In this document: positions 43,032-50,719 of the stretch, one piece after another
How positions within the stretch are numbered: position 1 is the stretch's first letter
How the letters are laid out: every line of letters begins with the position of its first letter
Assembly (NCBI GenBank): GCA_028283655.1
Contig: JAPWKE010000003.1
Span: 2,356,001 to 2,420,000, forward strand
Direction: 5' to 3'
From: Acidobacteriaceae bacterium
GTDB taxonomy: Bacteria > Acidobacteriota > Terriglobia > Terriglobales > Acidobacteriaceae
DNA length: 64,000 nucleotides
Made by a program: the position numbers and the translations under genes
Notes under the pieces: generated by a model
The model's database searches: none
What the model was told of the DNA's origin: nothing
What the model saw: the letters and a program-made list of their open reading frames with translations, nothing else

Positions 43032-44459
43032 TTACTTCTCTTCACCATCAATGGTCGGCCCGCTGTTCGGACGCACAGCCATCTGCTTCACGTTCGCCAT
43101 CAGGTCGCTCATCTTCATACCGCTCAGGGCCTCAAACAACGCAGGCACCTGGGCGGCAATCTCGGTGATCTCTCCCGTCAGCTTATGCGCGCCCACCGTC
43201 TTGCCATCGCCCGTAGACACAATCGTGATCTTGTCCACATTCGACAGCGGTTCAGCCATCGCCCGCACCACATCCGCCATGTTCGTCAGCAGCTTGTCGA
43301 CCACCGCAGCCTGCGACCACTCCTGGTACGCCTCGGCCTTGATGTTCATCGCCTTCGCCTCTGCCTCACCCTTCTGGAAGATGATCGAAGCCTCCGCTTC
43401 ACCCTGCGTGCGGATCGCCTGCGCCCGTCCTTCGGCCTCAGCAATCACACGCGCGCGCTCTGCGTTCGCCATGTTGTTGATGCGTTGCGCTTCAATCTCC
43501 GAACGCTTCAACACCGTCGCCGTCAGCTCAGCCTGGTTACGCATAATCTCGGCCTCCTGCACCTTGACCTGCGCTTCCTTCTCGACCTGCTGTACTTTCA
43601 CCTGCTCGGCGATCACCTTCTGCTGCATCACATTCGTCTGCAGCTCATAAGCCTTATCGGCCTGCGCTTCCTGGCGACGCGCAATCTCCATGAACTGCGC
43701 CTTCTGCACATCCAGGTCACGCTGCGCCTCTGCCTGCTTGGCCAGCGACTGCGTCTCTGCCAGCACGCGTTCCTGGTCCGCAGCAGACTTCGCGACAGCA
43801 GCTTCACGCAACGCAATCGCGCGACGAATCGCCGTGTCACGTTCGGCTTCTGCAGACGCAATCTCCGCGTCACGACGAATGCGAGCTACATCCGGACGTC
43901 CCATGTTGGTGATGTACTCGTTCTTATCGCGAACCTCGCGAATCGTGAACGAAACCACCTCCAGGCCCATCTTGCTCAGGTCCTCCGAACAGGTCGCGCG
44001 CATACGCTCGCCCACCATCTCCGGCTCCTTCACAATCTGTTCGACCGTAAGCTGACCGATGATGCCGCGGAGATGACCTTCCATCACCAGGCGAATCAAG
44101 CCTTCACGCTCCATCGGAGTCTTCGTCAGAAACTGTTCGGCAGACGTCATAATGCTCGTCTCATCCGAGCGCACCTTGATCTGCGCCACAGCTTCCACCG
44201 TCACCGCAACACCCTGCTTCGTGTACAGGTCCTGCTGCGGGGCCACGTCAAAACTCATCAGCTCAAGAGAAAGAATGCGGGCGTGCTCGACCACTGGAAA
44301 CACCAGCGCTCCATGCCCTGTAATCACCTTCTTGCCACGAAAACCATAGCGGATCAACGCTTCGTTTGGACCAGCTTTGCGGAACATGGACGCCATTACG
44401 CCCATCAGTCCAAACACCACCAGAACACACGCACCAACCACAATCATGGTCGTATTCAT
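43032..44459 (-). CDS. flotillin-like SPFH protein
   Basis: A 475-residue protein. A short N-terminal membrane segment (TTMIVVGACVLVVFGLMGVMASMF) is followed by the SPFH domain (residues about 28-210: RYGFRGKKVITGHGALVFPVVEHARILSLELMSFDV, FTIREVRDKNEYITNMGRPDVARIRRDAEI). A long Ala/Glu/Lys-rich coiled coil (about 200-390) leads to a C-terminal oligomerisation region. It resembles B. subtilis YuaG/FloT. The neighbouring NfeD-like gene upstream mirrors yuaF-yuaG. The protein scaffolds membrane microdomains. Not FloA-type, which lacks this long coil. Confidence 0.93.
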   Translation of the reverse strand: MNTTMIVVGACVLVVFGLMGVMASMFRKAGPNEALIRYGFRGKKVITGHGALVFPVVEHARILSLELMSFDVAPQQDLYTKQGVAVTVEAVAQIKVRSDETSIMTSAEQFLTKTPMEREGLIRLVMEGHLRGIIGQLTVEQIVKEPEMVGERMRATCSEDLSKMGLEVVSFTIREVRDKNEYITNMGRPDVARIRRDAEIASAEAERDTAIRRAIALREAAVAKSAADQERVLAETQSLAKQAEAQRDLDVQKAQFMEIARRQEAQADKAYELQTNVMQQKVIAEQVKVQQVEKEAQVKVQEAEIMRNQAELTATVLKRSEIEAQRINNMANAERARVIAEAEGRAQAIRTQGEAEASIIFQKGEAEAKAMNIKAEAYQEWSQAAVVDKLLTNMADVVRAMAEPLSNVDKITIVSTGDGKTVGAHKLTGEITEIAAQVPALFEALSGMKMSDLMANVKQMAVRPNSGPTIDGEEK

Positions 44460-44582
44460 TTACTTCTGCCTCTCAACAGAGAACAACATCTTGCAGGTTA
44501 TGGAAGCGCAGCCTGTATCCAGCCACTACCTCCGGTTCACGTCAAGCAAGCGGCAATCCAACTCACCGCCCGCACCAAAACT

Positions 44583-44630
44583 CAAACTAACTACTCCCTA
44601 CCGACAACTGACAACTGAAAACTGACAACC
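44583..44630. repeat. GACAACT tandem between NfeD-like and flotillin genes
   Basis: ACTACTCCCTACC followed by CGACAACTGACAACTGAAAACTGACAACC, a degenerate 7-10-base tandem. The same words occur at 29652-29691 and 31431-31449, so the 173-base spacer carries dispersed intergenic repeats. No gene seen. Confidence 0.5.
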
Positions 44631-44632
44631 AA

Positions 44633-45244
44633 TCACCCTCTCCCCTCCACCCCCTGCACCTCCCCACCCATCAATCCATCCTCAAACTCACTCCAACGCC
44701 GCACCTGTGCGACACCGCGAGCAAAGCTCATCACCACAACTTCCGCGCCCCGATCAATCGCATGGCCATCCAGCGCTCTCACCGCCACCGACCGCCGCGA
44801 TCCGTTCTGCGCGTAGAGCATCTCGCCCACGCCACCTTCACGAATCGGCTGCGACAGCTTCCCGAGCACACCGACAATCTCCGTATCCGCGGCCTCCAGC
44901 GTGCGCTCTGCTTTCATCAGCACACCGGTCAGAAACCACAGCAGCAGCCCCGCACCAGCCAGCCCGGAAAGCATCGCTAACGTCAGCACAATCGCCGGAC
45001 CAAACGTATGCGCCCGATGCATCAGATAGCCCGCTCCGCCGAACCAGCAAAGGAAGCCCGTGATCGTGAACGCATTCACCGGCGAAAGCCCATGCCGATG
45101 GCCAGCACCATGCGCATGTCCATGGCCAATATGCCAGTGACCAACGTGCAGATGCATCGCTCCCGTCATCACCGACAACACGCTCAACAACAGCCCGATC
45201 ACAAAGCAAGTCAGATAAAGCGAGTTCCAATCAATATGGCTCAA
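44633..45244 (-). CDS. NfeD-like membrane protein with a histidine-rich loop
   Basis: A 203-residue protein. Helix 1 lies at residues 8-30 and further hydrophobic segments near 57-75 and 80-108. Residues about 122-185 form a beta-rich OB-like domain (EIVGVLGKL, GGVGEMLYAQNGSRRSVAVRA, GAEVVVMSFARGVAQVRRW), as in NfeD/YuaF partners of flotillins. Between helices 1 and 2, residues 31-51 contain nine histidines in 21, unusual for this family and suggestive of metal binding. The TTG start at 45244 has AAAGGAG seven bases upstream and overlaps the XRE stop (TTGA). An upstream extension of the frame is artefact. Confidence 0.78.
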   Translation of the reverse strand: MSHIDWNSLYLTCFVIGLLLSVLSVMTGAMHLHVGHWHIGHGHAHGAGHRHGLSPVNAFTITGFLCWFGGAGYLMHRAHTFGPAIVLTLAMLSGLAGAGLLLWFLTGVLMKAERTLEAADTEIVGVLGKLSQPIREGGVGEMLYAQNGSRRSVAVRALDGHAIDRGAEVVVMSFARGVAQVRRWSEFEDGLMGGEVQGVEGRG

Positions 45245-45873
45245 CGTTGAACTCCTTTCTTCACGGCACTCTTCTTCACTGCACGCGTAGTAGCTGCACT
45301 CGTAGTGGCTGTGCTCTTCGCGGCAACTCGCTTCTCCGCAAGCCTCTTCGACACACGTTTTTCTCCGTGCACCTCTGCGGCCTCCGCGCTCTCCGTGTTC
45401 GCCTTTGCTCCCGGATGCAACACCTCCAGCAAGCGGTCCGCGAGCCCATCGGTGGCGAGAATGCACTCCAGCAGCAACAGGCACCGCCGCGAATCTTCAT
45501 GCCGCGCAATCTCCAGCAGCGACCGGCGAACCTCGGGGTCTTTGCGGAAGCGTTCAGCCCCGCCAATCAACCACAGGTCGAGCGTGTCCTCCTGCAACCG
45601 CACATCGCTCATCAGCTCTGCATGGTAGCCGTCAGGATCATCGACCAGGTAGCCGGGATGCACCTTGAAGAACTTCGCCAGCAGCAGTCGTGTGTTGTTG
45701 GTCAGGTGCGGACGCGATCCACTTTCGATCTGCGAGAGGTAGCTCTGGCTCAACGCCTGGCCCGTCTCCGACCCAATCGCCTTCACCAACTCGCCCTGCG
45801 TCATCGCACGGCCCAGCCCTCGAAGGCTTCCTTCCACTTCCCGAAGGTAGCGAATTTTGTCAGCCAGCTTCAT
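45241..45873 (-). CDS. XRE-family regulator of the flotillin unit
   Basis: A 210-residue protein with an N-terminal XRE HTH (residues 5-70: TQGELVKAIGS, LSQSYLSQIESGSRPHLTN), a central helical domain, and a C-terminal tail from about residue 160 that is low-complexity (TESAEAAEVHGEKRVSKRLAEK, then Lys/Ala/Thr). The tail DNA (45356-45410) matches an intergenic repeat family, so it seems to have been acquired. The ATG at 45873 lies about 26 bases from the predicted transcription start. A palindrome inside its promoter predicts autoregulation. The next gene (NfeD-like) overlaps its stop. Confidence 0.87.
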   Translation of the reverse strand: MKLADKIRYLREVEGSLRGLGRAMTQGELVKAIGSETGQALSQSYLSQIESGSRPHLTNNTRLLLAKFFKVHPGYLVDDPDGYHAELMSDVRLQEDTLDLWLIGGAERFRKDPEVRRSLLEIARHEDSRRCLLLLECILATDGLADRLLEVLHPGAKANTESAEAAEVHGEKRVSKRLAEKRVAAKSTATTSAATTRAVKKSAVKKGVQR

Positions 45874-45905
45874 GGCTCTATCCGGCTCCATTGCGGATTG
45901 CAATC

Positions 45906-45934
45906 AATATATCGCAATTTGCGATAATGGTCAA
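45906..45934 (-). promoter_or_regulatory. promoter of the XRE-NfeD-flotillin unit
   Basis: On the minus strand, TTGACC (45934-45929), 17 bases, TATATT (45911-45906): a near-consensus sigma70 promoter. Its spacer contains the operator at 45910-45926. The mRNA would start near 45899. Confidence 0.75.
45910..45926. promoter_or_regulatory. 17-bp operator for the XRE regulator
   Basis: TATCGCAA-T-TTGCGATA is a perfect palindrome with eight-base arms, lying between -35 and -10 of the promoter. Binding there must block transcription. The XRE protein encoded directly downstream is the likely ligand. Confidence 0.7.
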
Positions 45935-46003
45935 GAGCCCGAAAAATGCGCCTTGCGAAAGGCGCATTTAATCGTTTCAAAGTGCTCAATTCCGTTCCGG
46001 TTT

Positions 46004-47128
46004 TTACCCGCCCGTGGAGCCCGTTCCACCAAGCTGAGCCATCGTCGTTCGCAGGTATTTATGCGGGTTTACGGCCGTTCCGCGCACCTGTACCTCGTAA
46101 TGCAGGTGATTGCCCGTCGTCCGTCCGGAGTGCCCCACAAAGCCGATGACCTGGCCCTTTACGACCGTTTCACCGGCCGTAACATTCCATCCCGAAAGAT
46201 GGCCATAGACCGTCACAATCCCGTTTCCGTGGTCAATTTCGATCTCGCGGCCATAACCATTGCCCATGCTGGCTTTGATGACCCTGCCAGGTGCCGGAGC
46301 ATGGACCGGCGTACCCTGCGGCGAGCCGATATCCACACCCTTGTGGAACTCACCCGTACCGCCGCCAATCACCGGATCTTCGCGCTCGCCAAAGCCGGAA
46401 GTGATCGGCCCCATGATCGGCCACATGTCAGGAATCGTGCCCAGGCCAGCGATATCAATCGCGCCTAAACCGCTCAAAGCACTACGGATACCGAGGTTCG
46501 GGTCAATCGAGCTGGGAGCCAGAAGACCGCTGGCAGCGGTCTTCTTCAGCGCATAAAACGTGTCCAGCGACTTGTAATAGCTATCGTCGGTAAAGCTCGC
46601 TGTATCGTCCTTCAGCGCCGCACTTTCCACAGCATTCGCAGCGCTTTTCGTCGGCGTACGGAAGCCGTGCCGAAGCGGAAGCGTCAGCTTTCCAGCGGTC
46701 AGGCCATAGATCGCCGAAACCTCGCTGGCCAGCGAGCCAAGGCTCGCAACCTGCACATCTTTTTCGTGGTTCTGCTTTTCCAGATGCGCATAATCACTGC
46801 GGCTCATCGCCAGCTCATTGCGTAAGTGGTTGATTGTCTCGGCTTTAGCCAGCATCCGGGTGTAGGAACCGGCCATACCCGCGATCGTGAACATGCCCAT
46901 GATCGTCGCTGTCAGAAAGACGTAGACGTACCGCATGGGGATGTTGACCTCATCGGCCGATCCATCCTCATTCCGCGTGACGTAGACAAAATACCGTTTG
47001 CGCAAACCGTTCCTGTTCCCTGCCCGCGCCGCATAAAAGCGGTGCAAAAGGCGACTTTTCTTTGTTCTGCCCGGTAAAACACTCTCCCGGCAGAGTCGAG
47101 CCTTGAGCGCAGCGGAACGCAGCGCCAT
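46004..47128 (-). CDS. membrane-anchored M23 peptidase
   Basis: A 374-residue protein. A basic N-terminal region of about 65 residues is followed by one transmembrane helix (YVYVFLTATIMGMFTIAGMAGSY), a coiled-coil region (LAKAETINHLRNELAMSRSDYAHLEKQNHEK), a linker, and the LytM/M23 domain from about 245: zinc ligands in HKGVDIG and HLHYEV, with YGHLSGW between. These enzymes cut peptidoglycan cross-links in the periplasm. The motifs look intact, so it is probably active. A TACTCT box ends eight bases before the ATG, suggesting a leaderless mRNA. thiL is divergent. Confidence 0.9.
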   Translation of the reverse strand: MALRSAALKARLCRESVLPGRTKKSRLLHRFYAARAGNRNGLRKRYFVYVTRNEDGSADEVNIPMRYVYVFLTATIMGMFTIAGMAGSYTRMLAKAETINHLRNELAMSRSDYAHLEKQNHEKDVQVASLGSLASEVSAIYGLTAGKLTLPLRHGFRTPTKSAANAVESAALKDDTASFTDDSYYKSLDTFYALKKTAASGLLAPSSIDPNLGIRSALSGLGAIDIAGLGTIPDMWPIMGPITSGFGEREDPVIGGGTGEFHKGVDIGSPQGTPVHAPAPGRVIKASMGNGYGREIEIDHGNGIVTVYGHLSGWNVTAGETVVKGQVIGFVGHSGRTTGNHLHYEVQVRGTAVNPHKYLRTTMAQLGGTGSTGG

Positions 47129-47219
47129 GTACCACTAGAGTAACCTGTCGTCACCCGGATAACCAAGCCGCAGCTCCCCTTGAACGCTCTCAAAACAGAG
47201 CATTGGTATTCTGTGCGCG

Positions 47220-48245
47220 ATGCCTCCGCGATCCGGATCGACGAGCACTCATCACCGCAGGACGCCGCCCCCCAGCGGCGAACTTGCTTTGATTCAACGC
47301 ATTCGCCTGCGCGCTGGGGCCAAACCGTCGAAAACGCTACGGCTCGGCATCGGCGACGACTGCGCGATTCTCGCGCCCACGCCGGGTGCGGAAGTTGTTG
47401 TTACTACAGACTTTTCCCTCGAAAACCGCCACTTTACCCGCTCCCACCACAGCCCCAAAGCCATCGGCCATCGCATTCTGGCGCGCGGCCTCAGCGACCT
47501 CGCCGCGATGGGCGCAACGCCGATGGTGGCGTTCCTTTCTCTCGCTCTCCCGCGCTCGCTGGCCACCGATTCCCGCTGGCTGGACGGTCTGCTCGAAGGT
47601 TTCTCGGCACTGGCAAAACGCACGAAAACCCCCTTGGCTGGCGGCGATACGTCGGAGTCTCCGGGGGATTTCGCCCTGGCGGACATCGTGCTTCTCGGGC
47701 AAGCGAAGGCTGGAACCGCGATGCGACGGACAGGCGCGCGGGTCGGCGATTCGCTTTACGTCACCGGCTCTTTGGGCGGGGCTGCCGCAGAGCTGAAGGA
47801 TGTGCTCGCGGGAAAGAAGATATCTTCGCGAGGCCTGCATCCGCACCTCTTTCCCGAGCCCCGGCTGGCAGCGGGCAAGGCCCTGCGCGAGCGAGGGTTG
47901 GCGACCGCGTGCATGGACTTATCTGACGGCGTTTCTACCGATCTGGCGCACCTTTGCGAAGCCTCTGGCGTAGGGGCCGAGGTCGAACTCGCGCTGCTTC
48001 CACTGCATCCGCTTGCGCTGCGCAAGGCCCAGCCCCTGCAACTGGCGCTGCATGGTGGCGAGGATTACGAACTTCTCTTTACGGCGCGGCCGGGAACGAA
48101 GCTTCCGGCGAAGCTTGGCGGCGTGCCTGTGACGCGCATCGGACGAATCGTTCGAGTGCGTAAAGATCAACCGCTTGTGAGCTCCGTTGGAACGGACGGC
48201 AAGCGAGAACCGCTGCTTCGCGGCGGATGGGAGCACCTGCGATGA
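47220..48245 (+). CDS. thiL: thiamine-monophosphate kinase
   Basis: A 341-residue kinase that makes thiamine diphosphate from the monophosphate with ATP. Motifs in order: GELALIQRIR, LGIGDDCAIL with the metal-binding Asp pair, TTDFSLENRHF, LSDLAAMGATP, GGDTSESP, and the C-terminal MDLSDGVSTDLAHLCEASGVGA and GGEDYELLF. The first 18 residues are unrelated to the family, but no better start is visible. TATTCT ends seven bases before the ATG. The stop overlaps the next gene by four bases (ATGA). No TPP riboswitch was seen upstream. Confidence 0.95.
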   Translation: MPPRSGSTSTHHRRTPPPSGELALIQRIRLRAGAKPSKTLRLGIGDDCAILAPTPGAEVVVTTDFSLENRHFTRSHHSPKAIGHRILARGLSDLAAMGATPMVAFLSLALPRSLATDSRWLDGLLEGFSALAKRTKTPLAGGDTSESPGDFALADIVLLGQAKAGTAMRRTGARVGDSLYVTGSLGGAAAELKDVLAGKKISSRGLHPHLFPEPRLAAGKALRERGLATACMDLSDGVSTDLAHLCEASGVGAEVELALLPLHPLALRKAQPLQLALHGGEDYELLFTARPGTKLPAKLGGVPVTRIGRIVRVRKDQPLVSSVGTDGKREPLLRGGWEHLR

Positions 48246-48826
48246 GTACGCCTGAGGTCCACCTGGACTTCCCTGCAACGTGGAGCGCGAAAGTTCTGCA
48301 ACGGCCACCGATGATCGCCCCGGCGCGGCAGTTTATCTATCCCCAGTTTGTGCCGGGTGAAGAAGAAGCCATGGCTCGCGGCGCGTTGTTTGCCGAGGTT
48401 CGACCGGCGAGCGGAGGACTATTTCTGGCGCAGTGTGCGTTGGGGTTTCATTCCCCCGACCTGCCGAGCGGGCTCTGGGCCTGCCCCCATGCCGATGAGT
48501 TGCTGGCGGTTGCGGGAGGCTATGCCTACCTGGTGAATACGCTTGCGCCGGAGCGTTGCGTATTTCTGGAGCAGAGGCCGGTAACAGCCGTGATTGCGGC
48601 TCCGGACGCGGGACTCATCCTGCTGGCGGGGTTCCACAATGTGGTCGCGCTGGGGGCTGAGGGCGTGGCGTGGAAGAGCAAACGGCTGTCGTGGGAGGGC
48701 GTCACGCTAGGCCAGGTGCGCGAGGGCAAACTGCACGGCACGGGATGGCACATGATGGAGGACCGCGATGTGCCGTTCGTGATGGACCTTGGCAGCGGTG
48801 AGCATAGCGGTGGTGGGTTTGATTGA
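48242..48826 (+). CDS. conserved-looking protein of unknown function
   Basis: A 194-residue soluble protein without signal peptide. Its sequence (HADELLAVAGGYAYLVNTLAPERCVFLEQRPVTAVIAAPDAGLILLAGFHNVVALGAEGVAWKS) suggests an all-beta fold of WD/propeller-like strands, but I recognise no family. It overlaps thiL by four bases (ATGA), so the two are translationally coupled. That is its only functional clue. Confidence 0.75.
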   Translation: MSTPEVHLDFPATWSAKVLQRPPMIAPARQFIYPQFVPGEEEAMARGALFAEVRPASGGLFLAQCALGFHSPDLPSGLWACPHADELLAVAGGYAYLVNTLAPERCVFLEQRPVTAVIAAPDAGLILLAGFHNVVALGAEGVAWKSKRLSWEGVTLGQVREGKLHGTGWHMMEDRDVPFVMDLGSGEHSGGGFD

Positions 48827-48884
48827 GCTTCGCGGGCTGAGATTCGCGGCTGAGATTCGCAGCTCGGTGAGAGAAAGCTTCGAC

Positions 48885-48962
48885 GCAGAGTTCGCGAAGG
48901 ACGCTAAGGGTACGCGAAGGAAGGCTTTGAGTGCAGAAGGCGCAGAGGGTGTTGCGGGGAGG
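48885..48962. repeat. degenerate TTCGCG/CTCTGCG repeat between unknown gene and rsmD
   Basis: GACGCAGAGTTCGCGAAGG, ACGCTAAGGGTACGCGAAGG and GCAGAAGGCGCAGAGG follow one another. Read on the other strand this is the same text as at 29471, 29559 and 36937. The convergent genes end on both sides; no clear terminator seen. Confidence 0.45.
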
Positions 48963-48982
48963 CGAAGATCTCTGCGCGGCGC

Positions 48983-49576
48983 TTACTCTGCGGGTGTGTC
49001 GGCGACGCGGTAGAAGCTGAGGGCGGCGTCCCCTTGTTCGAGGACGCGCGTGCGTTCGAGCACGCCGATGCGTTCAGGCAAAGGGGCTTTCTTGCGGTGC
49101 TCGGCGACGACGACGGCCTCAGAGTTCAGCACCTGGGCGTGGAGGCGGGAGAGCGTGCGCAGCGTGCTCTCGTACTCGTCGGCAGCTTCGTAGGGTGGGT
49201 CGAGGAAGACGATGTCTGCACCCTGCGTACGGCCAAGTTTGGCAGAAGTTTTTGCCATGCCTTCGAGAGTGCGCGTTACGCCTTTGGACTCCACCTGAAC
49301 GCCGGTGACGAGCTTCAACGAAGAGAGATTTTTGCGGATGGCCGCAATGGCAGGCGGAGCGTTTTCTGCGAAGAGGCAGGAGGCCGCGCCGCGGCTGAGG
49401 GCCTCGATGCCTACGGAGCCGGAGCCCGCGTAGAGATCGAGGACATGGGCGCCGTCGATGCGAGGGGCAAGGACGTTGAACAGGGTTTCGCGCAGACGGT
49501 CGCTGGTGGGGCGGGTGTCCATGCCACGCGGGGCGTCGAGCGGACGCGAACGGAATTGACCGGCAATCACTCTCAT
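48983..49576 (-). CDS. rsmD: 16S rRNA (guanine966-N2)-methyltransferase
   Basis: A 197-residue Rossmann methyltransferase. The start MRVIAGQFRSRPLDAP and RPTSDRLRETLFNVLAP are family hallmarks; VLDLYAGSGSVGIEALSRGA binds S-adenosylmethionine; FLDPPYE is the catalytic (D/N)PPY motif. The ATG at 49576 is fixed by homology; the frame runs about 200 codons further upstream through the opposite-strand gene and is artefact. TATGCT ends eight bases before the ATG. It is divergent, with only 39 bases between, from the S2P-CBS gene. Confidence 0.94.
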   Translation of the reverse strand: MRVIAGQFRSRPLDAPRGMDTRPTSDRLRETLFNVLAPRIDGAHVLDLYAGSGSVGIEALSRGAASCLFAENAPPAIAAIRKNLSSLKLVTGVQVESKGVTRTLEGMAKTSAKLGRTQGADIVFLDPPYEAADEYESTLRTLSRLHAQVLNSEAVVVAEHRKKAPLPERIGVLERTRVLEQGDAALSFYRVADTPAE

Positions 49577-49615
49577 CAGACCTGAGCATATCGTGCGGCC
49601 TACAATGAAAGGTGC

Positions 49616-50719
49616 ATGATTCGTTTCTCTATCCCGCTGGGCCGCTTCTTTGGCGTTGATGTGCGGTTGCACGTCTCTTTCGTTCTTCTGCTGGCTCTTG
49701 CCACGGGCTTTTCCGCCGTGGTGACCGGCTCGACGATGCGCGGCTTCGGCCTGTGGCTGGCGCTGTGCGCGGCGATCGTGGTGCGCGAGGTGGCCCGTGG
49801 CGTGACGACGGCGTATCTCGGAATGGACCTGCGCGCGCTGCTGCTCTTCCCGATGGGCGGCATCATGGCGCTGACGCCTTCGCGCACGGAGCCGAAACTG
49901 ACCGCAGTGGCTGTTGCAGGGCCTGTGGCGAACGTCTTCTGTGGGCTGCTGATGCTGGGAACGTCGTACGCGTTTCTGTCCGGGCTGCAGCTGTTTGCTC
50001 AGCCGTGGCTGAGCTTTGCCCACATCCTGCGGTCGTTTGTGTGGATGCAGTTTGTGATCGCCATTGTGGGTCTGTTGCCGAGTGCGCTGCCCAACCGCAA
50101 GCTCTTTGGCAAGCGCGAGACGGCGCCTGCGGCTGCGGTACCGGCAGGCTCGATGCCTCCGTTCCACCTGGGGTCCATGGTGGCGCTTGCCGTCGCACTG
50201 GCAGGGTTGGCGACGCTGAATCCGTGGCTGATTGCGCTGGGTGGATTGTTCTTCCTGGGCGCGCAGATCAACCTGTCACAGCAACCGGCAAACACGCAGG
50301 AGGCAAGCTCGATCCGCGTACGCGAGGTGATGCTGACGGACCTGATTCTGCTGTCGAGTTCGGACACGCTGGGCGACGTGCTGACGCGCACGGTGCATAC
50401 GATGCAGGAAGTGTTCCCGGTCGTGCGTGGCGATCGCCTGGTGGGCTCGGTGAGCCGCGGAACGGTGGTCGAGCACATGCGGGTGAACGGCGATGGCTAT
50501 CTGCAGGGCGTGATGATGCGGTCGCTGCACAGTGCGTCTCCCGATGAGAGCCTGAGCGAGGCGCTGCAGCGTTCGGCTGCGCTGGGCGCGAGCGAGTTCC
50601 TTCCGGTGGTGGAAGAAGATGGCCGCCTGATGGGCATTCTGACGCCCCAGAGCCTGACGCGTGCGGTGCAGTTGGTGAAGGCGCAGGCAGCTCCGGCAAC
50701 GAACTCGGGGCAGGCATGA
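49616..50719 (+). CDS. site-2-protease-like protein with CBS pair, active site lost
   Basis: A 367-residue protein with the S2P/M50 membrane core (residues 1-235) and two CBS domains (about 240-355: VREVMLTDLILLSSSDTLGDVL, EFLPVVEEDGRLMGILTPQSL). The fold signature LFPMGGIMALTPSR follows the place of the zinc motif. However, where HExxH is expected the sequence is REVAR (57-61): Glu58 is kept but both His are Arg. The second motif reads GLLPSALPNRK, without the metal-binding Asp. It should therefore lack protease activity. Perhaps a CBS-gated regulator or scaffold. It overlaps rsmI by four bases (ATGA). Confidence 0.85.
   Translation: MIRFSIPLGRFFGVDVRLHVSFVLLLALATGFSAVVTGSTMRGFGLWLALCAAIVVREVARGVTTAYLGMDLRALLLFPMGGIMALTPSRTEPKLTAVAVAGPVANVFCGLLMLGTSYAFLSGLQLFAQPWLSFAHILRSFVWMQFVIAIVGLLPSALPNRKLFGKRETAPAAAVPAGSMPPFHLGSMVALAVALAGLATLNPWLIALGGLFFLGAQINLSQQPANTQEASSIRVREVMLTDLILLSSSDTLGDVLTRTVHTMQEVFPVVRGDRLVGSVSRGTVVEHMRVNGDGYLQGVMMRSLHSASPDESLSEALQRSAALGASEFLPVVEEDGRLMGILTPQSLTRAVQLVKAQAAPATNSGQA

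Noticed and set aside
47129-47219. Possible TPP riboswitch before thiL
   Set aside because: The interval between thiL and the M23 gene is only 91 bases and lacks the conserved THI-box words; a -10 box lies directly before the ATG.
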